Notes: a model not told the origin generated them from the letters alone. DNA of 64,000 nt from Oreohelix idahoensis (GCA_024509875.1 JAMPIV010012451.1:124001-188000); one strand, 5' to 3'; positions 1 through 12,024 are shown, counted from the first letter of the stretch. Made by a program: numbers and translations.

Positions 1-408
1 TTTATAAGTGTATGTCAGCTAGGTAGTCTACGAGATAGAACCTAGTCTGATTGTATGTTATATGGACACGTCAGAGCTGAAGGAATGTGGAAGGAAAGTA
101 TATGTTAATTATTAAATATTTCAGCATGATGACGGACATTGTTCCTAGTCTACAAGACGTTAGACTTACTTATAGACAGGCTGATGAGAGCTTATGTCTT
201 ATACATTGATGCATTTTAAAAGGAGCCAGTCATTGTAATTAAATTCTACATGTGTGAAACGTCCACCAGGCATTATTCAGTTTTATACTGTTTCAACTGT
301 CAAGTACGTTTCTTAGAACTCTGCTGAATGGACTGTAGTTCAATAACCCTAGACGCCATGGACATCAGAGTCCAGTATCTCCTTCTACTCTGAAAAGGAC
401 CCGCTACA
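1..408 (+). repeat. LTR 1 of RRM element (3' portion)
   Basis: Identical in register to 10491-10898. It ends GCTACA at 408, and the internal region starts at once with a TTTGGGGAGCC primer-binding-site-like stretch. The first 238 bases of this LTR lie outside the window. Confidence 0.85.
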
Positions 409-1611
409 TTTGGGGAGCCAAGCCGGTCGTTTAATTTTGGGAAAGTCAAGCCGTTGATTTGCAACTATTTGGAGCCTTAAACCGGCAGTATTAGGACATT
501 TCTCCTTATTACAAGCCAACCAGCCTTAAAAGTTGTACTTCGATCAAGTTTTTCAAAATGGCGTACCTATCATCTGCTAACAAGTCCAGAGTATGAGAAG
601 GCCGGGAAAACATTTCCTACACTACAGTTCTTCATTACGCAAGTTCCAAAAGTTTGCAAGTTATCAAGTTTATCACAGCTGCATCATTAGACGCAAGTTT
701 GCATCTATTTTCTGCCGAAGATGGCGAATTTTTCTGACGTCGAGCAATCAAGTGGATTTTGAATCGAGTCAGCTGTTTTCTGTTTCTAGGCCTAGTGAGA
801 GGTCTTGATTCCTGTTCGCATCTGTGCTGCTAGGAACAGCCGTGGAACTAGGAGGATTTTGGGCCAGGCATAAGATAAGTAACGTTTATCAGACTCATAC
901 ATATTGTGACATACAGTATCTTAATTGCCGCCAATTTTTCAGCTTTATGTTTTATGTATTCAATGTCATTTTGTATCTAGTCTGTGGGTGGTAGGCGGGA
1001 CTTATGCTTCCATTTATACCGTTTCGACTGGTCGATGGAATCATAAGCGTGTCCGTAGGGTTTGGTAGGTGATTGTTTCACATAGCGGGGCCGGTATTTC
1101 ATCGCTGCGTGAATCTGCTGCTACTGAAATTATCATAGCCTATGTACGTTAGCAGTGATGTCTGGTTAACTGTTATTTTGTAATTGTACTCCAGTTTTGT
1201 AAAAAATTTTCTCAGTTTTGCTCAATTTTTGTTTGTAAAATCGTTTTCTTACCTTGCTATCTCTGATTTCATATATGTTATTCATGTTGTATGAAAAAAG
1301 TCGTCATGTCTTGTGATATTTGTTTATAGGGCCATATTTTAATATTGTTCAATTTATGTCATTTCTGCCTTAGTTTTCCACATTTGTATTTGCTTCTTTT
1401 CGGCTCTGATTGCTGTAACTTTGTCTACTGTTTGTAACATTTTTTTTTGCTCCATTACTTAACATTCTGCATCTTACCATTATTAATTCATCAAGTGATT
1501 GAAATTTGAAGTGATGTTATAGGTATTTAAATATTATTCAGAAAGCAATAATAATAATATATATATATTTACCTTATCTGTTGCTATTGAGAAAGCACAT
1601 TAAGAGTAACC
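409..1611 (+). other. 5' leader of RRM element, copy 1
   Basis: Primer-binding-like site at 409-425, then about 1.2 kb without a convincing gene. A short frame at 593-808 recurs in copy 2 but has no recognisable domain; at most it is an upstream ORF. A short TA run near 1559-1568 precedes the gag-like start codon. Confidence 0.6.
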
Positions 1612-2313
1612 ATGGCAACCTTGAAAGATATAGTAAAGGTTGGAAAAGATTGTGGTCTGGAGGGACCTGCCTTGCAAGAATATATTGACAAGGAAATCAA
1701 AAGACAAGAAGAGAAAGAGAGAAGACAGGAGGAAATGGAAAATAGAAGAAGACAAGAAGAAAGAGAAAATAGACGGGAAGAATCAGAAAAAGAAAGGAGA
1801 GCTCAGGAGTTGGTTTTTGAAAAGGAAAAATTAGCCTATGCTCAGGCTGAGCTAAAACATGCTCAAGAAATCAAGTTAGCTGAGTTTGAACTTGATAAAT
1901 TAAAAGTGCAAAAATCTCAGGTAAATTTAAGAAATATGGGTGATGATATCAGTGATATTGAGGGAAGGACGTCAGTTAATGAGGTGAGCTCATTAACGAA
2001 CATATTTTTCGAAGAAGGGAGTGTCAATGAAAATAAACCTATTACTACTAATACTATTTTGCAGATAGATTGCAATACACATGTTACTCAGATTCAGAGC
2101 CTGACATCAGAGGTTGCTCTTTTGAAAGAGAAGATTAATATGCAATACATGATAAACCAGAACATGAAAGGTTTGGATAAAAAAGTAGCAGAACTTGATT
2201 TGGCTAATCAAGAACTCAGACACCTTCTGTGTCAACAAGAAAAATTGACTCAGGAAAAACTGGTGAATATTGAAAATTACTCATGGAGGAGAGGAGTAAA
2301 AATGAAAACCTGA
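1612..2313 (+). CDS. Gag-like coiled-coil protein of RRM element, copy 1 (ORF1)
   Basis: 233 codons from an ATG in a good context (ACCATGG). The first 30 residues carry a G-K-D-x-G-L-x-G-x-A-L-x-x-Y pattern, shared with the gag of the Ty3 element at 25235 in this window, so this is a retroelement gag N-terminus. Residues about 30-105 are a highly charged E/R/K coiled coil, and a second leucine-rich heptad region lies near residues 165-225. No major-homology region or zinc knuckle is visible. Its last 31 nt overlap ORF2 in the -1 phase. Role inferred: multimerisation or particle assembly in the cytoplasm. Copy 1 is intact; copy 2 has a nonsense codon. Confidence 0.75.
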   Translation: MATLKDIVKVGKDCGLEGPALQEYIDKEIKRQEEKERRQEEMENRRRQEERENRREESEKERRAQELVFEKEKLAYAQAELKHAQEIKLAEFELDKLKVQKSQVNLRNMGDDISDIEGRTSVNEVSSLTNIFFEEGSVNENKPITTNTILQIDCNTHVTQIQSLTSEVALLKEKINMQYMINQNMKGLDKKVAELDLANQELRHLLCQQEKLTQEKLVNIENYSWRRGVKMKT

Positions 2314-3395
2314 CGAAGGTGAATAAGTTGCAAAGTAAAGAAATTTCACTAAAAGACTCGGAAATTGCTAAGGCAAGGAAAAGGGTTGATGGGTTGATAG
2401 ATATTGTTTTGAACAAAGATATATTGTTGAACATGAGATATGAAAAATCTCTAATACAACACTCTAGCAGTACCAAGTGTGGTAAAATCAGGTTTCCACA
2501 ACATGAGAGAGTGAAGGTATCTTGTCGAGGCAGGTACAACTTCCCTCGACAGCAGTCACATACCAGTGTCTCTGGCCCCAATAATACTGCCTCTTCCAGG
2601 AGTGGGTCCTGGCGTTATGCCAGCAGCAGTAAAATCATTATGACAAACCGTTTGGCGGATCAGCATATGGACACAGGGAAAAATGTATCCTCTAGTCGTC
2701 AAAAGGCAGTAAATGCTGATGTTAGTACGGTGCAGTATACTCTGTGTAAACTGCATGCTCACAGTGTATCTACTCTTAGCAGTATTGATAAGGTTCAAAA
2801 AGATGACACTAAAGTTACTGATGGAGGTCATGTATTGCCACTTGTTACTAATAATACGAACGATGAAAAGACCTTGCCTATTCAATCTAATACCAGTGCA
2901 TCTAGAGGAAAATGCCTCACTATGCCTATAAAGTTGCCTTCTAAGGAATGCTTCAAACCTACATGCATAAATAGAGATAAGTGTCATACTCAGTCCAGCC
3001 AGTATGACGCACCTTACAATAAGGATATTGCTCCCACTGCAAATAAACATAACCATGTTACTCATGGGCAAAAAGGTGTTTACCACCCTTGTTCACGGTT
3101 TCGGGAGAATAGAATGCCTTATGGTGGTAATGGTACGTATTCACGCACCGTTCTAGTGCGAAATTTACCACCTGGCACTACATGGCGGGCGCTGGGTGAA
3201 TTTTTTCAATTCACGGCTGACGTAAAGTTTGTACGTCTTCTGCCCAGCGACAGTGTTCATAACAGGGAAGCACTTATTTATTTTTATTCACAAAGCGATG
3301 CACGCATGGTTGTGGACCATGACAACGGAGTTTGCTTTCAAGACTATTGTCTTGATGTGAAATTGCTTTATAAATCAACAACTCATAGCTTTTAG
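2283..3395 (+). CDS. RRM-domain protein of LTR retroelement, copy 1 (ORF2)
   Basis: 370 codons, ATG at 2283 inside the end of ORF1 (31-nt overlap, -1 phase). Residues 1-45 are charged and helical, residues 70-285 are low-complexity and rich in S/T/N/H. Residues 288-365 form an RNA recognition motif: RNP2-like VLVRNL at about 290-295, helix 1 after TTWRALGEFF, RNP1-like EALIYFYS at about 329-336, and the final strand CLDVKLLY. The aromatic pair of RNP1 (Y, F) is present. RRMs bind single-stranded RNA, so the protein could supply the packaging function that a CCHC knuckle serves in normal gag; that role is inference. It may be made by -1 frameshifting or by reinitiation at 2283; no perfect slippery heptamer was found. 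Confidence 0.8.
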   Translation: MEERSKNENLTKVNKLQSKEISLKDSEIAKARKRVDGLIDIVLNKDILLNMRYEKSLIQHSSSTKCGKIRFPQHERVKVSCRGRYNFPRQQSHTSVSGPNNTASSRSGSWRYASSSKIIMTNRLADQHMDTGKNVSSSRQKAVNADVSTVQYTLCKLHAHSVSTLSSIDKVQKDDTKVTDGGHVLPLVTNNTNDEKTLPIQSNTSASRGKCLTMPIKLPSKECFKPTCINRDKCHTQSSQYDAPYNKDIAPTANKHNHVTHGQKGVYHPCSRFRENRMPYGGNGTYSRTVLVRNLPPGTTWRALGEFFQFTADVKFVRLLPSDSVHNREALIYFYSQSDARMVVDHDNGVCFQDYCLDVKLLYKSTTHSF

Positions 3396-4629
3396 GTGAG
3401 GAAACTTAAGATCTCATAAATGATATTGATAAGGAAAATGAAAATACTGCTCAATTGGAAGGATGTTTTTTTTCTTTTCTTGCTGTGAATTCTAAGCATA
3501 CAGATCATATTTCTAACCCACTGCAATCTTTGCAGTGATGTTACCTCACTGTGATCCGCGTTGCTGAAGAAGGACGCGGCAAAGAAGGTAGTGTGGTCCC
3601 ATGTCTGTAATGAGTCTCTAAACGTTATTAAATGTGCATTTTCCAAATCGCCCTTACTACGTTTACCTGACATTCGCCTACCTTTCAATCTCAGGGTCGA
3701 TGCCAAGAGCGATAAAGGGGAATATTAATATGGTGGCAGACGTATTGTCCCGCTGCATGAAAGGCTCTCCGTCTTCCGTTTAAACCCCAGAGCTACAAAT
3801 CAACAGCTTGCTAAACATCCATGTTTACACTCAAATAGCCTGTGCTGAGGACTTTTCGCCTTTTCAAACAGTGCTTCAATTATCAAAAAGGTGCGTTCTT
3901 TCAAGGTTTTATCATAACAACGCTACCCGCTAAGGCACACGATCATGCTGTTGGAATTGGGATCAAGTCGAGTAGGATATCGTTTGTCTCATATCATTGT
4001 ATAGACTCACATTACACCGACATTTGAACTATCTGCTCTACGTCAGGTGTAATAGGAAACTTTTCTACAAACAGTTCCAGAACATTCAATTCGAGATCGT
4101 TTTTACAAGTTGTCAAGATATAACTTTCTGTATCAATTTGGTTTCAAAAGGGACATAACTCATTATTTGAAACCCATACAAGATTTCCAAAGGAGATAAC
4201 CACACTATGATATGCTGAACTATTCTGCGTGAATTTGCGCCAGGATTCTCGAGTGTACATTGTTTCGGTTTACTAATGATTGTTTGGACTACAATCATAA
4301 ACAAGATTGATTAATTGATTCTACAGAAAACTTCATGCTTTACAGGACTTTGCACGTGAAATGGCTTCAAGCCTGTGCGAAAGATCACCATTTCTCCTTA
4401 CATGACGAAAATAAACTAATTAACTGTGCCTATTCAAAGTGATCTATTGGCACATAAGATTCACTGCGTTTGACATTTAAGGTGTTAAGATATTTGAGCG
4501 CATTGCGCCTTACTATGATAATTATTTCTTAATTAATTGGTCATATTATTATATGATACAAGTTGACACAGCAGTCATTAAATACAAGACACATATATTG
4601 ACATAATGTCGCAGTCATACACTTTGTAT
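3396..4629 (+). other. 3' untranslated internal region of RRM element, copy 1
   Basis: No credible gene. Compared with copy 2, the 445 nt corresponding to 9817-10261 are missing at 4629/4630, which removes the polypurine tract and the first nine bases of the following LTR. Confidence 0.7.
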
Positions 4630-5574
4630 TCTTTTCATAACACCATTTTCGGTCGCCCTCAAACTTTGGTTGTTGGGCTGATTTCCTATTTATTAATCTT
4701 TGTCACGACAACACAGGAAGGACGTCACGATTGTATGGGTATTTTCCGAGCGGACGTGGTTTTGTGGGCTATGACGGTTCTGAAGAGCTCGTCACCGTGT
4801 CTCCATTGTGAGAATGCTGTGTATTCTGTGCTCCTGGGTATGTACTTGAAGTACTGGTTTTATAAGTGTATGTCAGCTAGGTAGTCTACGAGATAGAACC
4901 TAGTCTGATTGTATGTTATATGGACACGTCAGAGCTGAAGGAATGTGGAAGGAAAGTATATGTTAATTATTAAATATTTCAGCATGATGACGGACATTGT
5001 TCCTAGTCTACAAGACGTTAGACTTACTTATAGACAGGCTGATGAGAGCTTATGTCTTATACATTGATGCATTTTAAAAGGAGCCAGTCATTGTAATTAA
5101 ATTCTACATGTGTGAAACGTCCACCAGGCATTATTCAGTTTTATACTGTTTCAACTGTCAAGTACGTTTCTTAGAACTCTGCTGAATGGACTGTAGTTCA
5201 ATAACCCTAGACGCCATGGACATCAGAGTCCAGTATCTCCTTCTACTCTGAAAAGGACCCGCCAAGCTACATTTGTGGACGCAGAGTCTACAGGCAAAGC
5301 TAATCTTACGTGAATGGGACTTACGTTAGACTTACTTATAGACAGGCTGATGAGAGCTTATGTCTTATACATTGATGCATTTTAAAAGGAGCCAGTCATT
5401 GTAATTAAATTCTACATGTGTGAAACGTCCACCAGGCATTATTCAGTTTTATACTGTTTCAACTGTCAAGTACGTTTCTTAGAACTCTGCTGAATGGACT
5501 GTAGTTCAATAACCCTAGACGCCATGGACATCAGAGTCCAGTATCTCCTTCTACTCTGAAAAGGACCCGCTACA
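4630..5574 (+). repeat. Rearranged middle LTR of RRM element
   Basis: 4630-5262 matches 10262-10894 of the complete LTR. 5263-5322 is a filler of short pieces that match the Tc1 transposase flank (GGACGCAGAGTCTACAGGCA, then AGCTAATCT, then GTGAATGGGACTT, in the same order as 10931-11008 but with the bases between them missing). 5323-5574 is a second, partial LTR equal to 157-408. The order LTR, Tc1 flank, partial LTR implies duplication of a block that already contained the host flank. Confidence 0.8.
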
Positions 5575-6796
5575 TTTGGGGAGCCAAGCCGGTCGTTTAA
5601 TTTTGGGAAAGTCAAGCCGTTGATTTGCAACTATTTGGAGCCTTAAACCGGCAGTATTAGGACATTTCTCCTTATTACAAGCCAACCAGCCTTAAAAGTT
5701 GTACTTCGATCAAGTTTTTCAAAATGGCGTACCTATCATCTGCTAACAAGTCCAGAGTATGAGAAGGCCGGGAAAACATTTCCTACACTACAGTTCTTCA
5801 TTACGCAAGTTCCAAAAGTTTGCAAGTTATCAAGTTTATCACAGCTGCATCATTAGACGCAAGTTTGCATCTATTTTCTGCCGAAGATGGCGAATTTTTC
5901 TGACGTCGAGCAATCAAGTGGATTTTGAATCGAGTCAGCTGTTTTCTGTTTCTAGGCCTAGTGAGAGGTCTTGATTCCTGTTCGCATCTGTGCTGCTAGG
6001 AACAGCCGTGGAACTAGGAGGATTTTGGGCCAGGCATAAGATAAGTAACGTTTATCAGACTCATACATATTGTGACATACAGTATCTTAATTGCCGCCAA
6101 TTTTTCAGCTTTATGTTTTATGTATTCAATGTCATTTTGTATCTAGTCTGTGGGTGGTAGGCGGGACTTATGCTTCCATTTATACCGTTTCGACTGGTCG
6201 ATGGAATCATAAGCGTGTCCGTAGGGTTTGGTAGGTGATTGTTTCACATAGCGGGGCCGGTATTTCATCGCTGCGTGAATCTGCTGCTACTGAAATTATC
6301 ATAGCCTATGTACGTTAGCAGTGATGTCTGGTTAACTGTTATTTTGTAATTGTACTCCAGTTTTGTAAAAAATTTTCTCAGTTTTGCTCAATTTTTGTTT
6401 GTAAAATCGTTTTCTTACCTTGCTATCTCTGATTTCATATATGTTATTCATGTTGTATGAAAAAAGTCGTCATGTCTTGTGATATTTGTTTATAGGGCCA
6501 TATTTTAATATTGTTCAATTTATGTCATTTCTGCCTTAGTTTTCCACATTTGTATTTGCTTCTTTTCGGCTCTGATTGCTGTAACTTTGTCTACTGTTTG
6601 TAACATTTTTTTTTTGCTCCATTACTTAACATTCTGCATCTTACCATTATTAATTCATCAAGTGATTGTTATAGATATTTAAAAATTTGAAGTGATGTTA
6701 TAGGTATTTAAATATTATTCAGAAAGCAATAATAATAATATATATATATATATTTACCTTATCTGTTGCTATTGAGAAAGCACATTAAGAGTAACC

Positions 6797-7498
6797 ATGG
6801 CAACCTTGAAAGATATAGTAAAGGTTGGAAAAGATTGTGGTCTGGAGGGACCTGCCTTGCAAGAATATATTGACAAGGAAATCAAAAGACAAGAAGAGAA
6901 AGAGAGAAGACAGGAGGAAATGGAAAATAGAAGAAGACAAGAAGAAAGAGAAAATAGACGGGAAGAATCAGAAAAAGAAAGGAGAGCTCAGGAGTTGGTT
7001 TTTGAAAAGGAAAAATTAGCCTATGCTCAGGCTGAGCTAAAACATGCTTAAGAAATCAAGTTAGCTGAGTTTGAACTTGATAAATTAAAAGTGCAAAAAT
7101 CTCAGGTAAATTTAAGAAATATGGGTGATGATATCAGTGATATTGAGGGAAGGACGTCAGTTAATGAGGTGAGCTCATTAACGAACATATTTTTCGAAGA
7201 AGGGAGTGTCAATGAAAATAAACCTATTACTACTAATACTATTTTGCAGATAGATTGCAATACACATGTTACTCAGATTCAGAGCCTGACATCAGAGGTT
7301 GCTCTTTTGAAAGAGAAGATTAATATGCAATACATGATAAACCAGAACATGAAAGGTTTGGATAAAAAAGTAGCAGAACTTGATTTGGCTAATCAAGAAC
7401 TCAGACACCTTCTGTGTCAACAAGAAAAATTGACTCAGGAAAAACTGGTGAATATTGAAAATTACTCATGGAGGAGAGGAGTAAAAATGAAAACCTGA
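6797..7498 (+). pseudogene. Gag-like ORF1 of RRM element, copy 2 (nonsense)
   Basis: Same reading frame as 1612-2313, but codon 85 is TAA (7049-7051) where copy 1 has CAA. The frame stays open afterwards to 7498, so this is a single point mutation. ORF2 downstream is unaffected. Confidence 0.85.
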
Positions 7499-8580
7499 CG
7501 AAGGTGAATAAGTTGCAAAGTAAAGAAATTTCACTAAAAGACTCGGAAATTGCTAAGGCAAGGAAAAGGGTTGATGGGTTGATAGATATTGTTTTGAACA
7601 AAGATATATTGTTGAACATGAGATATGAAAAATCTCTAATACAACACTCTAGCAGTACCAAGTGTGGTAAAATCAGGTTTCCACAACATGAGAGAGTGAA
7701 GGTATCTTGTCGAGGCAGGTACAACTTCCCTCGACAGCAGTCACATACCAGTGTCTCTGGCCCCAATAATACTGCCTCTTCCAGGAGTGGGTCCTGGCGT
7801 TATGCCAGCAGCAGTAAAATCATTATGACAAACCGTTTGGCGGATCAGCATATGGACACAGGGAAAAATGTATCCTCTAGTCGTCAAAAGGCAGTAAATG
7901 CTGATGTTAGTACGGTGCAGTATACTCTGTGTAAACTGCATGCTCACAGTGTATCTACTCTTAGCAGTATTGATAAGGTTCAAAAAGATGACACTAAAGT
8001 TACTGATGGAGGTCATGTATTGCCACTTGTTACTAATAATACGAACGATGAAAAGACCTTGCCTATTCAATCTAATACCAGTGCATCTAGAGGAAAATGC
8101 CTCACTATGCCTATAAAGTTGCCTTCTAAGGAATGCTTCAAACCTACATGCATAAATAGAGATAAGTGTCATACTCAGTCCAGCCAGTATGACGCACCTT
8201 ACAATAAGGATATTGCTCCCACTGCAAATAAACATAACCATGTTACTCATGGGCAAAAAGGTGTTTACCACCCTTGTTCACGGTTTCGGGAGAATAGAAT
8301 GCCTTATGGTGGTAATGGTGCGTATTCACGCACCGTTCTAGTGCGAAATTTACCACCTGGCACTACATGGCGGGCGCTGGGTGAATTTTTTCAATTCACG
8401 GCTGACGTAAAGTTTGTACGTCTTCTGCCCAGCGACAGTGTTCATAACAGGGAAGCACTTATTTATTTTTATTCACAAAGCGATGCACGCATGGTTGTGG
8501 ACCATGACAACGGAGTTTGCTTTCAAGACTATTGTCTTGATGTGAAATTGCTTTATAAATCAACAACTCATAGCTTTTAG
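7468..8580 (+). CDS. RRM-domain protein of LTR retroelement, copy 2 (ORF2)
   Basis: 370 codons, apparently identical to copy 1 (2283-3395) except for one visible change just upstream of the RRM (threonine to alanine, ACG to GCG, near 8319). The RRM lies at residues 288-365. Conservation of a full-length ORF in both copies suggests a recent duplication rather than long-term selection. Confidence 0.8.
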   Translation: MEERSKNENLTKVNKLQSKEISLKDSEIAKARKRVDGLIDIVLNKDILLNMRYEKSLIQHSSSTKCGKIRFPQHERVKVSCRGRYNFPRQQSHTSVSGPNNTASSRSGSWRYASSSKIIMTNRLADQHMDTGKNVSSSRQKAVNADVSTVQYTLCKLHAHSVSTLSSIDKVQKDDTKVTDGGHVLPLVTNNTNDEKTLPIQSNTSASRGKCLTMPIKLPSKECFKPTCINRDKCHTQSSQYDAPYNKDIAPTANKHNHVTHGQKGVYHPCSRFRENRMPYGGNGAYSRTVLVRNLPPGTTWRALGEFFQFTADVKFVRLLPSDSVHNREALIYFYSQSDARMVVDHDNGVCFQDYCLDVKLLYKSTTHSF

Positions 8581-10252
8581 GTGAGGAAACTTAAGATCTC
8601 ATAAATGATATTGATAAGGAAAATGAAAATACTGCTCAATTGGAAGGATGTTTTTTTTTCTTTTCTTGCTGTGAATTCTAAGCATACAGATCATATTTCT
8701 AACCCACTGCAATCTTTGCAGTGATGTTACCTCACTGTGATCCGCGTTGCTGAAGAAGGACGCGGCAAAGAAGGTAGTGTGGTCCCATGTCTGTAATGAG
8801 TCTCTAAACGTTATTAAATGTGCATTTTCCAAATCGCCCTTACTACGTTTACCTGACATTCGCCTACCTTTCAATCTCAGGGTCGATGCCAAGAGCGATA
8901 AAGGGGAATATTAATATGGTGGCAGACGTATTGTCCCGCTGCATGAAAGGCTCTCCGTCTTCCGTTTAAACCCCAGAGCTACAAATCAACAGCATGCTAA
9001 ACATCCATGTTTACACTCAAATAGCCTGTGCTGAGGACTTTTCGCCTTTTCAAACAGTGCTTCAATTATCAAAAAGGTGCGTTCTTTCAAGGTTTTATCA
9101 TAACAACGCTACCCGCTAAGGCACACGATCATGCTGTTGGAATTGGGATCAAGTCGAGTAGGATATCGTTTGTCTCATATCATTGTATAGACTCACATTA
9201 CACCGACATTTGAACTATCTGCTCTACGTCAGGTGTAATAGGAAACTTTTCTACAAACAGTTCCAGAACATTCAATTCGAGATCGTTTTTTACAAGTTGT
9301 CAAGATATAACTTTCTGTATCAATTTGGTTTCAAAAGGGACATAACTCATTATTTGAAACCCATACAAGATTTCCAAAGGAGATAACCACACTATGATAT
9401 GCTGAACTATTCTGCGTGAATTTGCGTCAGGATTCTCGAGTGTACATTGTTTCGGTTTACTAATGATTGTTTGGACTACAATCATAAACAAGATTGATTA
9501 ATTGATTCTACAGAAAACTTCATGCTTTACAGGACTTTGCACGTGAAATGGCTTCAAGCCTGTGCGAAAGATCACCATTTCTCCTTACATGACGAAAATA
9601 AACTAATTAACTGTGCCTATTCAAAGTGATCTATTGGCACATAAGATTCACTGCGTTTGACATTTAAGGTGTTAAGATATTTGAGCGCATTGCGCCTTAC
9701 TATGATAATTATTTCTTAATTAATTGGTCATATTATTATATGATACAAGTTGACACAGCAGTCATTAAATACAAGACACATATATTGACATAATGTCGCA
9801 GTCATACACTTTGTATGTGCGTATTTTCTGCCTCTCATATATTTCTCTACTGATTAATATTGATTAATTCATGCACTTAGTATTAATGGTTATGTGATTA
9901 ACATTATTTGACTAAGGGGACATGTACAGTAGGAGTTTATGACTTACTGGACGGTGAATGAATGTTGGTATATATGCATTGTTTGTGTTACATGTTGACT
10001 GACTACTGCTTATGACCTCTTTATTATGTTAAATTGTTTGGAGCTGGTTGGATAGACATTGGGTTAACAGTTATTCTGTTTCTCCACACCTTGTGTGTTA
10101 AATTGCCTCCCAGTCGGCACAAACATGGGTCTATGCATGGTCATAGCAGCAGTGACATAATATGTTACCTTTTTCTCAACTCAGTTGTAATTTCTCTCAT
10201 ACCCCAATAATGTCTACTCTGTTCGACATTATTGACCGGGGGGGAGAGTAGT
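8581..10252 (+). other. 3' internal region and polypurine tract of RRM element, copy 2
   Basis: No gene recognised. It keeps the 445 nt lost in copy 1. A run of seven G then AGAG immediately precedes TGTTATGAC, the LTR start, and is the polypurine tract. Confidence 0.65.
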
Positions 10253-10898
10253 TGTTATGACTCTTTTCATAACACCATTTTCGGTCGCCCTCAAACTTTG
10301 GTTGTTGGGCTGATTTCCTATTTATTAATCTTTGTCACGACAACACAGGAAGGACGTCACGATTGTATGGGTATTTTCCGAGCGGACACGGTTTTGTGGG
10401 CTATGACGGTTCTGAAGAGCTCGTCACCGTGTCTCCATTGTGAGAATGCTGTGTATTCTGTGCTCCTGGGTATGTACTTGAAGTACTGGTTTTATAAGTG
10501 TATGTCAGCTAGGTAGTCTACGAGATAGAACCTAGTCTGATTGTATGTTATATGGACACGTCAGAGCTGAAGGAATGTGGAAGGAAAGTATATGTTAATT
10601 ATTAAATATTTCAGCATGATGACGGACATTGTTCCTAGTCTACAAGACGTTAGACTTACTTATAGACAGGCTGATGAGAGCTTATGTCTTATACATTGAT
10701 GCATTTTAAAAGGAGCCAGTCATTGTAATTAAATTCTACATGTGTGAAACGTCCACCAGGCATTATTCAGTTTTATACTGTTTCAACTGTCAAGTACGTT
10801 TCTTAGAACTCTGCTGAATGGACTGTAGTTCAATAACCCTAGACGCCATGGACATCAGAGTCCAGTATCTCCTTCTACTCTGAAAAGGACCCGCTACA
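10253..10898 (+). repeat. LTR 3 of RRM element (complete, 646 bp)
   Basis: Starts TGTTATGAC directly after the polypurine tract and ends GCTACA. The sequence then changes to Tc1 transposase coding sequence at 10899. Confidence 0.85.
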
Positions 10899-11331
10899 AT
10901 GTCCCCTATAGAACATCTGTGGGACGAGCTTGGACGCAGAGTCTACAGGCAAGGTTCTCCAGCTAATCTGCAACAGCTCGAAGCTGCTCTTACACGTGAA
11001 TGGGACTTGATTCCCCGGAATTTCCTTCAGAGACGTATGCGTTCCATGCGGAGCCGCTGCCAAGCTTGTTTATAAGCACACGGTGGACATACCAGATACT
11101 GAGGATAGTGTGAATGAATTTTTTTATTGGTTGCATTTTTGGTTTTCTCACTTGCCTGCACAGAATGCAATGAATTTCATAAGAATCAAATGTACAAATT
11201 AATGACCAGCATGAATTCATAGGAAAATGAATAAAGATTCCAAATATGTAAACTTGTAAACACTTGTATTTACATTTCACACTTTGTTCCTGGATTATAC
11301 AGGTGGTGCGTTTTTAATGTGCTTCAGTATA
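10899..11331 (+). pseudogene. Tc1-type transposase 3' end plus right terminal repeat
   Basis: 10899-11075 reads as the last 58 residues of a Tc1-family transposase, starting at MSPIEHLWDELGRRV, the conserved stretch that holds the third catalytic acidic residue (E). A stop at 11073-11075 is followed by about 250 nt of untranslated sequence ending ...GCTTCAGTATA near 11331, typical of a Tc1 end. The rest of the gene is outside the window, on the other side of the LTR element block inserted into it. Confidence 0.8.
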
Positions 11332-11339
11332 TATTGGAT

Positions 11340-11808
<469 letters not shown>

Positions 11809-12024
11809 GTTATTTTTCTATATATGACATTCTGATTTTATTTGCTCTTTCTTCAGATATCGATGTTGTAAAGTTTAAATGATAATAAACAACAAAGAAC
11901 TCCGCCAATGCCGGTCCCAAGCCCGGATGAAAAAGGAGGAGGGCGGCCTGCATGGAGGCCGTAAGGAGGCAGCCCCTCCACCATGCAAAGGCACAACAGG
12001 CCAATCACCTGTTTGCTTTAAACC

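Larger units (their letters stand above)
1..10898 (+). mobile_element. Tandem pair of a non-autonomous RRM-carrying LTR retroelement
   Basis: Three LTRs (1-408 partial, 4630-5574 rearranged, 10253-10898 complete) flank two near-identical internal regions. The complete LTR is 646 bp and runs TG...CA; it is preceded by a purine-rich tract (10234-10252, a run of G then GAGAG) and followed in the other copies by a TGGGGAGCC-type primer-binding site at 411. No reverse transcriptase, protease, integrase or RNase H reading frame is visible in either copy, so the element must borrow enzymes. The right end lies inside a Tc1-type transposase sequence. The left end is outside the window. Confidence 0.85.

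Noticed and set aside
593..808. 71-codon frame in the 5' leader of the RRM element
   Set aside because: Present in both copies only because they are duplicates; no domain, no sign of coding constraint.
2216..3086. Long minus-strand frames opposite ORF1 and ORF2 of the RRM element (and the same in copy 2)
   Set aside because: Exact antisense shadows of the plus-strand ORFs; no domain and no independent start context.
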